Shown piece after piece: positions 1-5,573 of a DNA stretch of 6,099 nt. The notes under the pieces were generated by a model. The model was not told the DNA's origin. It ran no database searches and was given only the letters and a program-made list of their open reading frames with translations. Origin of the DNA: Bacteroidota bacterium (lineage in GTDB: Bacteria > Bacteroidota > Bacteroidia > Chitinophagales > Chitinophagaceae); assembly GCA_028877045.1 (NCBI GenBank), contig JAGWPQ010000429.1, positions 1 through 6,099 on the forward strand. Direction: 5' to 3'. Position 1 is the stretch's first letter, and every line of letters starts with the position of its first letter. A program made the position numbers and the translations under genes.

Positions 1-2
1 AC

Positions 3-109
3 ATCAAAGAGATCTATCCGCAACAAAGTATAATTGTAGTTACCCTTATCATCGTTTTCAATCGGTATTAGCGGTTAACGCATACTTAATTGATGATGAA
101 CCTGCATAG
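3..109 (+). pseudogene. Possible frameshifted remnant of a response-regulator receiver domain (partial at left edge)
   Basis: The frame beginning at base 3 reads IKEIYPQQSIIVVTL and then runs into a TAG at 69-71. This resembles the helix-3/strand-4 region of NarL-type receiver domains, where an 'IKE.YP...IIVLT' pattern is usual. The frame beginning at base 2 then carries HRFQSVLAVNAYLIDDEPA before a TAG at 107-109, which resembles the following 'aGA.aYLiK' region. Joining the two needs a frameshift and the loss of a few residues, so if this is homology the gene is broken. No HTH domain follows before ppk1. The match is short and based on remembered family patterns only. The alternative is chance resemblance in a non-coding spacer, or the tail of an unrelated upstream gene ending at base 71. 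Confidence 0.22.
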
Positions 110-204
110 AATGAAGCCCTGATCTTTACTTGATCGTAGTGATAATTTTTTCGTTTTATTTTCAAACTGATTTAAACTTAACATTATCTCAAAACAGCCT
201 TTCC

Positions 205-212
205 TATATTTG
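205..212 (+). promoter_or_regulatory. Candidate -7 box (TATATTTG) for ppk1
   Basis: TATATTTG matches the Bacteroidota primary-sigma -7 consensus TAnnTTTG and lies 19 bases before the ppk1 ATG. I do not see a clean TTTG element 19-21 bases upstream, so the -33 half is weak. If the site is used, the transcript would begin about 12-16 bases before the start codon, leaving a very short leader. It would drive both ppk1 and the overlapping ppx gene. Confidence 0.4.
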
Positions 213-231
213 AAGTCAATGATTTTGCAGT

Positions 232-2325
232 ATGCCCAAACAACACATCATACCAAGAGATATCAGCTGGCTCAGTTTTAATGGCAGGGTTTTGCAGGAA
301 GCGAACGACCCTTCGGTTCCGCTGGAACAACGCATCCGCTTTCTCGGCATTTATTCCAATAACAGCGATGAATTTTTTCGTGTTCGTGTAGCCACACTAA
401 AACGCATGACCGAGTTTGCAGAGAAGCGAAAGAAACTAAATCTGCACATGGAAGAAGAGCCGCAGAAAATTTTAGATGCCATACAGTTAATTGTACTGCA
501 ACAACAAAATGAATTCCATAGAATTTGGGATGGCATCATAAAAGAACTGCGCAAAGAAAAGATATTCCTGGTCGATGAAAAACATTTGAACCGTGAGCAA
601 AAGAATTTTGTTCGTACTTTTTTTGACGAACAGGTGCGCAGCAATGTTATTCCGCTGATGATCGAAAGCCTGCAACAACTACCCTACCTGCGCGATAAAA
701 GTATTTATCTCGGTGTGGTGATGAGCAAAAACAATTCGGCTTACAAACAAAAGTATTCGTTGATAGAAGTTCCGGCAAGAGCGCTGGGGCGCTTTGTGGA
801 ACTGCCTTCCAGGCCCGGAGAACATTCAATTATTTTACTGGAAGATGTGATCCGTTTTAATCTGCCTTACATTTTTTCTTATTTCGATTATGATCATTTC
901 GACTCGCATATTTTTAAAGTAACCAAAGATGCAGAGTTGGATATTGATAATGATATCAGCACAACATTTGTAGAAAAAATAGAGAAGGGTTTAAAGAACC
1001 GCCGCAAAGGAAAGCCTGTTCGTTTTGTGTACGATAAAGAAATGGATGCGGGTTTATTGGAATATCTGATACGCCGTTTAAGCCTTTCGCGGAAAAGTAA
1101 TTTAATTCCGGGTGGGCGCATACACAATTTCCGGCACTTTATGGATTTTCCCGAAGTATTTAAAAATAAAAGTGCAAGGCGCAAACCATTTACACATCCT
1201 GCATTACAGAACTCTGTTCGTGTAACCGATGTGATCATCAAGCAAGATGTGATGCTTCATTTTCCTTATCACACTTTCAATGCTTTGATCGATCTGTTGC
1301 GTGAAGCTGCTATGGATCCTGATGTTAGTTCTATTAAAATAACAGCCTATCGTTTAGCGCCCAATTCAAAGATCATTAATGCATTGATCAATGCGGCACG
1401 CAACGGAAAAGAAGTGGTGGTGATGCTGGAACTGAAAGCAAGATTTGATGAAGAAGCCAATTTGGAATGGAAAGAGATTCTGGAAGAAGAAGGTGTGAAA
1501 GTATTGCTGGGCGTGCCCCGTATGAAAATACATGCCAAGGTTTGCATCATTAAAAAAAGAAAAGGAAAGAAAACAATTCAATATGGATTTGTAAGTACCG
1601 GCAATTTGAACGAACGTACCGCCAGGGTTTACGGCGATCATTGTTTATTAACAAGCAACCGGAATGTGATGGCCGACATTAACCGCATCTTTAAATATCT
1701 GGAACACTGGCATACCGGCATGCAACCTTTACACGCCTGTAAGACATTGATGGTTTGCCCGGTTAATATGCGCAAGGAACTGGAAGCGAATATTATCAGG
1801 GAAATAAAAAATGCAAAAGCAAAAAAGCAGGCAAGCATTATTTTAAAAGTAAATTCTTTGAGCGATGTGAGATTGATCAATAAATTATACGAAGCAGCGT
1901 TGGCAGGTGTTGAAATTAAAATGGTAGTACGCGGAATCTTTTGTGCAATGATCGAAAATAAAAAATTCAAAAAGCCAATAACTGCAGTAAGTATAGTTGA
2001 TGAATACCTGGAACATGCAAGAGTGATGATCTTTCATAATGGCGGGAAAGAAAAATTTTATATTTCGTCGGCCGACTGGATGGTGCGCAATTTAGACCAC
2101 CGTGTTGAAGCGGCGATACCGGTCAATGATCCTGATATCCGTCAGGAATTAAAAGATATTATCCACATTCAATTAAGAGATAACGTAAAAGCAAGGATAC
2201 TCGACAATGAACTCTCTAATAACTATGTACCTTCCATTGGTAAAAAGAAAATACGTTCGCAAATAGAAACGTATCATTATCTCTATCAAAAAACTTTGAA
2301 ACAAAGTGAGGTTAGCAGCAATTGA
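232..2325 (+). CDS. ppk1: Polyphosphate kinase 1 (PPK1)
   Basis: PPK1 reversibly moves the terminal phosphate of ATP onto a growing polyphosphate chain through a phosphohistidine intermediate. The 697 residues are close to the 688 of E. coli PPK, and the similarity runs end to end. The N-terminal domain has ISWLSFNGRVLQEA (11-24) and FLGIYSNNSDEFF (37-49), the latter being the ATP-base-contacting region. The middle domain carries VRFVYDKEM and LIPGGRIHNFRHF (291-303). The two phospholipase-D-like catalytic domains follow: ITAYRLA (Arg374) and LKARFDEEAN (Arg404), the Mg/phosphate-binding arginines; MKIHAKV with His434, equivalent to the autophosphorylated E. coli His435; Tyr467, Arg567, and YLEHARV with His595, equivalent to His592. 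The residue matching E. coli His454 is Phe453 here (YGFVSTGNLNE). The ATG at 232 gives the expected N-terminus; no Shine-Dalgarno is visible. It overlaps ppx by 20 bases. The family call is certain. Confidence 0.97.
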   Translation: MPKQHIIPRDISWLSFNGRVLQEANDPSVPLEQRIRFLGIYSNNSDEFFRVRVATLKRMTEFAEKRKKLNLHMEEEPQKILDAIQLIVLQQQNEFHRIWDGIIKELRKEKIFLVDEKHLNREQKNFVRTFFDEQVRSNVIPLMIESLQQLPYLRDKSIYLGVVMSKNNSAYKQKYSLIEVPARALGRFVELPSRPGEHSIILLEDVIRFNLPYIFSYFDYDHFDSHIFKVTKDAELDIDNDISTTFVEKIEKGLKNRRKGKPVRFVYDKEMDAGLLEYLIRRLSLSRKSNLIPGGRIHNFRHFMDFPEVFKNKSARRKPFTHPALQNSVRVTDVIIKQDVMLHFPYHTFNALIDLLREAAMDPDVSSIKITAYRLAPNSKIINALINAARNGKEVVVMLELKARFDEEANLEWKEILEEEGVKVLLGVPRMKIHAKVCIIKKRKGKKTIQYGFVSTGNLNERTARVYGDHCLLTSNRNVMADINRIFKYLEHWHTGMQPLHACKTLMVCPVNMRKELEANIIREIKNAKAKKQASIILKVNSLSDVRLINKLYEAALAGVEIKMVVRGIFCAMIENKKFKKPITAVSIVDEYLEHARVMIFHNGGKEKFYISSADWMVRNLDHRVEAAIPVNDPDIRQELKDIIHIQLRDNVKARILDNELSNNYVPSIGKKKIRSQIETYHYLYQKTLKQSEVSSN

Positions 2326-3190
2326 TATAGGAAGTAACGCAGCAAGATTATTAATAGCTGAAGTAAGTAATAACAAAGAAGGAAAACCTCAGTTCAATAA
2401 ACTTAATTTGGTGAGAGTGCCGCTGCGGCTTGGTTTCGACGTATTCGACAACGGCGAGATATCGAAACCTAAACGCGGAATGATACTGCAAACCATGAAA
2501 GCTTACGGCCATTTAATGAAAGCCTACGAAGTGCAGTTCATTAAAGCCTGCGCCACCAGTGCCATGCGTGATGCAGCCAACAGCGACGACATCATCAGAA
2601 AAGTAAAATTAGAAACAGGCATAGAAATAAAAGTGATCAGCGGCGATGAAGAAGCATCCATCATTTATGAAAATCATATTGCCGAAAATTTAGACGTTGA
2701 ACATTCGTATTTATACATTGATGTGGGTGGCGGCAGTACTGAACTTACTTTTTTCTCGGAAGGAAAATTAAAATATAAAGAATCGTTCAACATTGGTACC
2801 ATCCGTTTATTAAAGGGACAGGTAGAAGAACAAACATGGGATGAAATGAAAGAACATTTGAAACGCAATACCAAAAGTTCTTTACCAATGGTAGCGATCG
2901 GCAGTGGCGGTAATATCAATAAAGTTTTTTCGATGAGCAAAAAGAAAGAAGGTAAACCACTTCCTTTGGAATTACTGAAAGATTATTATAAAGAACTTTC
3001 TTCTGTTTCACTGGAAGAACGGATACGCATTTATAAATTAAGGGAAGACAGGGCCGATGTGATCGTTCCGGCATTGCAGATCTATATCAATGTGATGCGA
3101 TGGACAGATATTGAAGAAATATATGTGCCGAAAATTGGATTGGCAGATGGCTTGATACAAAGTTTATATGAAGAAGTGAAACATGTTTGA
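2306..3190 (+). CDS. ppx: Exopolyphosphatase, short-form Ppx/GppA family
   Basis: Ppx/GppA enzymes of the ASKHA fold release phosphate from the ends of polyphosphate, or hydrolyse pppGpp. The 294 residues show the family motifs in order: phosphate-1 loop AAIDIGSNAARLLIAE (4-19, Asp7), ACATSAMRDAAN (81-92), the catalytic-acid region ISGDEEASIIY (111-121, Glu115/116), phosphate-2 loop YIDVGGGSTEL (137-147), the glycine-rich VAIGSGGNINKV (196-207) and RADVIVPALQIY (249-260). It ends after the two ASKHA lobes and lacks the C-terminal HD-like domain of the roughly 500-residue E. coli Ppx. The GTG start is forced: an in-frame TGA lies at 2297-2299 and no ATG or TTG occurs before the essential phosphate-1 loop. 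The start sits inside ppk1, so translation is probably coupled to it. The pairing with ppk1 favours polyphosphate over pppGpp as substrate, which is inference. A GppA-like role is the alternative. Confidence 0.93.
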   Translation: MRLAAIDIGSNAARLLIAEVSNNKEGKPQFNKLNLVRVPLRLGFDVFDNGEISKPKRGMILQTMKAYGHLMKAYEVQFIKACATSAMRDAANSDDIIRKVKLETGIEIKVISGDEEASIIYENHIAENLDVEHSYLYIDVGGGSTELTFFSEGKLKYKESFNIGTIRLLKGQVEEQTWDEMKEHLKRNTKSSLPMVAIGSGGNINKVFSMSKKKEGKPLPLELLKDYYKELSSVSLEERIRIYKLREDRADVIVPALQIYINVMRWTDIEEIYVPKIGLADGLIQSLYEEVKHV

Positions 3191-3270
3191 TGATATGCAG
3201 CGAAGGATAGCACACAGATAACGCCGATGTTTTATTTTGTGATTTAAAAATTACCTGATGCTGAATGAGA

Positions 3271-3306
3271 TCCTGTTATATTTTTTTGGAGAAAAATATT
3301 GCAGGA
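3271..3306. other. AT-rich hairpin downstream of ppx
   Basis: TCCTG (3271-3275) pairs with CAGGA (3302-3306), and ATATTTTT (3278-3285) with AAAAATAT (3292-3299), around a 6-base TTGGAG loop and a 2x2 internal loop. No T-run follows on the + strand, so it is not a classical intrinsic terminator, although it is the first sizeable fold after ppx and could mark or protect the mRNA 3' end. Confidence 0.45.
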
Positions 3307-3321
3307 AGAAATTAACACTGA

Positions 3322-3340
3322 AATGCCGCAAAGCGGCATT
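3322..3340. other. GC-rich perfect hairpin (8-bp stem, AAA loop)
   Basis: AATGCCGC (3322-3329) and GCGGCATT (3333-3340) are perfect reverse complements around an AAA loop. The stem is notably GC-rich for this AT-rich spacer. It is followed by AAATCC instead of a T-run, so a terminator role is weak on either strand. It lies inside the candidate repeat segment and may be its internal palindrome. Confidence 0.5.
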
Positions 3341-3458
3341 AAATCCGTTATCATCCGTACATTCTGTGTCATCTGTGTTCCATTTCTTCTGCATTGTTGT
3401 CCCAACTTGCGTTAAAATACAAAAGCTTGTCACATAAAAATCTTTACCGATTTTGTTT

Positions 3459-3491
3459 TTTGTTTCACCTGAATTACTACAATTACTTTTG
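3459..3491 (+). promoter_or_regulatory. Bacteroidota-type promoter for the two-component operon
   Basis: TTTG at 3459-3462 and TACTTTTG at 3484-3491 are separated by 21 bases. This fits the Bacteroidota consensus of TTTG, 19-21 bases, TAnnTTTG. Transcription would start a few bases after 3491, leaving a leader of roughly 25-30 bases before the kinase ATG at 3525. The spacer contains the direct repeat AATTACT (3472-3478 and 3481-3487). TTTGC/GCAAA (3488-3492/3496-3500) forms a small inverted repeat over the -7 box. Either could be an operator, but nothing here shows that. Confidence 0.6.
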
Positions 3492-3524
3492 CAAAGCAAA
3501 TAGCTTTATTAAATATTTCCCTTG

Positions 3525-4670
3525 ATGTTCAAAAAGAATAAAAATATAACCATCGTCATTGCGCATGTTGCCACATGGGTTTGCTTTTTCATGTTGCCTT
3601 ATATTTTTTATCCTCAGTCAAAAGATATTCCGTTTAATATAAGCAGGTACATTATTACTTTACTTGTGGTCATTAATCTTTTTTTGCTGGGATTTTATTA
3701 TCTCAACACTTTATTGTTGATCCCGAAATTATTATTCAAAAGGAAAAGGGTCATCTATCTTTTATGTATCCTTGCTTGTTTTACTGCATTTTTTTATGTA
3801 CCAAAAGAAGCAGCGCACTGGATCACAGGAAATGATGAAGAAACGATACGCCAGGAAATAATTCAGCAACACCGTGCACAAAGGGAAAAAGAAAGATTAC
3901 AATCATCCGACAGCAGTAAACAAAATGTTGCAGTACATAAGCCGCCGCCCATCTTTGGAAGAAATAGTGATCTGAGATATTTTCCCGGTTCTTATGCAGT
4001 CTTTATTCTTGTATTTGCAATTGGCACCAGTCTGTCAGTAATGCAGGAATGGAAAAAGATAGAAGATAATAAAGATCAGATCGAACGCGAAAAAATAAAT
4101 ACAGAATTGTCTTTTTTAAAATCGCAGATCAATCCTCATTTCTTTTTCAATACGCTGAACAATATTTATTCGCTGGCCATAACAGAAAGTAAAGACACAG
4201 CTTCGGCGGTGATGAAACTATCATCGATCATGCGTTATGTTTTAACAGATACGCAAAACAATAAGGTAGAACTGCAAAGCGAAGTTGATTTTATTAAGAA
4301 TTATATCGACCTTCAATTGGTAAGATTGACCGATAAAGTAAAAGTTGATTTTTTAACAGAAGGAGAATTAGATAACAAACAAATTGCGCCGCTTCTTTTT
4401 ATTCCGTTCATTGAAAATGCTTTTAAATATGGTATCAGTACAAAAGACGAGTCGGCCATTGAAATAAAATTGGTTGCCCAAAATGAGGCCGTTAGTTTTT
4501 CGGTAATCAATACGATCGTTAAGGGCGGGAATAGCATTAAGGACACAACGGGTATAGGCATCAATAATGTAAAAAGAAGATTGGAATTATTGTATCCCGA
4601 TAAGCATAAATTAAAAGTATCCGAAAATAATAATCAATTCATTGTTCATTTAGATATTGATTTAACATGA
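3525..4670 (+). CDS. LytS-family membrane sensor histidine kinase
   Basis: This kinase is expected to autophosphorylate on histidine and pass the phosphate to the regulator encoded next. With the ATG at 3525 it has 381 residues; a TTG directly before it (3522) is a less likely start. Four hydrophobic segments lie at about 8-29, 42-66, 75-93 and 155-175. With both ends in the cytoplasm, residues 94-154 form a charged, Gln/Glu/Arg-rich loop outside the membrane containing HKPPPIFGRN. A short linker (176-197) leads to the His_kinase domain: LKSQINPHFFFNTLNNIYSLA (198-218, phosphoacceptor His205), then an HATPase_c-type domain with FIPFIENAFKYGI (292-304, Asn298) and the single glycine box GIGINNVKRRLELLYP (343-358). 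All key residues are present. No recognised sensor domain is visible, so the signal is unknown. It shares an ATGA overlap with the regulator. Confidence 0.94.
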   Translation: MFKKNKNITIVIAHVATWVCFFMLPYIFYPQSKDIPFNISRYIITLLVVINLFLLGFYYLNTLLLIPKLLFKRKRVIYLLCILACFTAFFYVPKEAAHWITGNDEETIRQEIIQQHRAQREKERLQSSDSSKQNVAVHKPPPIFGRNSDLRYFPGSYAVFILVFAIGTSLSVMQEWKKIEDNKDQIEREKINTELSFLKSQINPHFFFNTLNNIYSLAITESKDTASAVMKLSSIMRYVLTDTQNNKVELQSEVDFIKNYIDLQLVRLTDKVKVDFLTEGELDNKQIAPLLFIPFIENAFKYGISTKDESAIEIKLVAQNEAVSFSVINTIVKGGNSIKDTTGIGINNVKRRLELLYPDKHKLKVSENNNQFIVHLDIDLT

Positions 4671-5365
4671 TGAAATGTATTGCCGTAGACGACGAACCCT
4701 TAGCCTTACAGGTTATTACAAAGTATTGCGAGAAAATATCTTTTCTTCAATTGGAAAAAGTATTTACCAATACCGATGAAGCAAAAGATTATTTACAGCA
4801 CAACCCCGCAGATCTTATTTTTCTCGATATTCAAATGCCCGATATCAATGGCGTTCAGTTTTATAAAAGCCTTGCCGTAAAACCGCAGGTAATATTTACC
4901 ACAGCCTTTAAAGATTATGCGGTTGAAGGTTTTAATGTTGATGCGATCGATTATTTATTAAAGCCTTTCGAATACGACCGTTTCTTAAAAGCGACCTATA
5001 AAGCAAAAGAATATTTGGAATTTTTATCGTCTCAGGAACTGCAATTGAATTCGTTGTATGTGAAGGTCAATTACGAAATGATGAAGATCAATTTAAAAGA
5101 TATTGATTTGGTGGAAGCATTGGATGATTATATAAAGATCTACATCAAACCCACTCCTGTTCTTACTTTGATGACATTAAAAAGCATGCTCGATAAGTTG
5201 CCTCCTAAAGAATTTGCACGCATCCACCGTTCTTATATTGTTCCGCTGAGTAAAATAGAAAAGTTCAGTAAAAATAAAGTTACAGTTGCCGGAAAAGAGG
5301 TACCCATTGGCAGCAGTTACGCAGATGTTTATGAAAGACTGATCAATTTATCGGGTCATATGTAA
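4667..5365 (+). CDS. LytTR-family response regulator
   Basis: This is the partner of the preceding kinase: phosphorylation of its receiver domain should control DNA binding by its LytTR domain. Residues 1-120 form a CheY-like receiver with the acidic pair Asp8/Asp9, phosphoacceptor Asp54 in IFLDIQMPD, Thr78/Thr79 in FTTAFKDYAVEGF and Lys99 in YLLKPF. Residues about 129-230 form the LytTR DNA-binding domain, with LYVKVNYEMMKI, DIDLVEALDDYIKIY and the diagnostic FARIHRSYIVPLSKIE (183-198), then VPIGSSYADV. The 232 residues are the normal family length. The ATG at 4667 overlaps the kinase TGA as ATGA; a second ATG at 4670 (TGATG) is nearly as good and removes one residue. Either implies translational coupling. 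Target genes are unknown. The last codons form the left arm of the terminator that follows. Confidence 0.95.
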   Translation: MMKCIAVDDEPLALQVITKYCEKISFLQLEKVFTNTDEAKDYLQHNPADLIFLDIQMPDINGVQFYKSLAVKPQVIFTTAFKDYAVEGFNVDAIDYLLKPFEYDRFLKATYKAKEYLEFLSSQELQLNSLYVKVNYEMMKINLKDIDLVEALDDYIKIYIKPTPVLTLMTLKSMLDKLPPKEFARIHRSYIVPLSKIEKFSKNKVTVAGKEVPIGSSYADVYERLINLSGHM

Positions 5366-5383
5366 TTCCCCGATAGTTTTTTT
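5349..5383 (+). terminator. Intrinsic terminator of the two-component operon
   Basis: TATCGGG (5349-5355) and CCCGATA (5369-5375) form a perfect 7-bp stem with a 13-base loop, followed by AG and seven T residues (5377-5383). The left arm lies in the last codons of the response regulator and the loop contains its stop codon. This is a compact stem plus T-tract in the expected place. Confidence 0.72.
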
Positions 5384-5436
5384 GTGTTCACCTAATGATA
5401 GCTTCAAAGAATAAATTAGAAATTAATTTTATAGCC

Positions 5437-5469
5437 GAAAATATATACTCGCTTGAGTATTTCATTTTC
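5437..5469. other. Hairpin in the convergent spacer
   Basis: ATACTC (5445-5450) and GAGTAT (5455-5460) pair around a GCTT loop, and GAAAAT (5437-5442) pairs with ATTTTC (5464-5469) outside a small internal loop. It sits between the two terminators. It lacks a clean T-tract, so it may be a backup terminator, an RNA stability element or incidental. Confidence 0.4.
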
Positions 5470-5485
5470 ATGCAGGGTTACAACT

Positions 5486-5528
5486 AAAAAGGTATAGCTG
5501 ATTGTTCTCAATCCGGTTATACCTTTTT
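5486..5528. terminator. Bidirectional intrinsic terminator between convergent genes
   Basis: AAAAAGGTATA (5486-5496) and TATACCTTTTT (5518-5528) are perfect 11-bp reverse complements. Inside, GATTG (5500-5504) and CAATC (5509-5513) close a TTCT loop, and the linking bases allow G-U and C-G pairs with a single bulged C (5514), so the stem is nearly continuous. The flanking A5 and T5 tracts give a stem ending in a U-tract on either strand. It is 45 bases past the stop of the - strand SPFH gene and can also catch read-through from the + strand operon. Confidence 0.8.
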
Positions 5529-5573
5529 GATTTAGGATACTTGCAGAAAAACCCTTCTATTTTAATTTCTACA

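Larger units (their letters stand above)
3212..3378. repeat. Repeat-like intergenic segment bounded by short inverted repeats
   Basis: The non-coding spacer 3191-3524 holds ACACAGATAAC at 3212-3222 and GTCATCTGTGT at 3368-3378, which are reverse complements at 10 of 11 positions. They enclose two hairpins (separate entries). The right end, CCGTTATCATCCGTACATTC then TGTGTCATCTGTGTTCC, is built of similar units about 9-10 bases apart (CGT, CGT, TGTG, TGTG). From memory, similar 'ATCCGTGT.ATCTGTGTTC' tracts recur between genes in Bacteroidota and other bacteria. It may be a dispersed intergenic repeat or a decayed MITE-like element; one copy cannot prove this. No target-site duplication or transposase is seen. 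Confidence 0.33.

Noticed and set aside
894..1241. 115-codon - strand frame, and similar - strand frames through 351-2376
   Set aside because: All lie antisense to the strongly conserved ppk1 coding sequence and show no recognisable domain; they are shadows of it.
3271..3340. Classical intrinsic terminator for ppk1-ppx
   Set aside because: Both hairpins here lack a following T-tract on the + strand; the T7 run at 3281-3287 is inside the stem and loop of the first hairpin, not after it.
3251..3499. 82-codon open frame on the - strand in the ppx-kinase spacer
   Set aside because: It reads through the hairpins and the TGTG-rich repeat tract, has low-complexity composition (NTDDTECTDDNG), matches no family I recognise and overlaps the kinase promoter. 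It looks like a spurious frame.
3522..3524. TTG as the start of the sensor kinase
   Set aside because: An ATG follows immediately at 3525 and is the more usual start; the difference is one residue.
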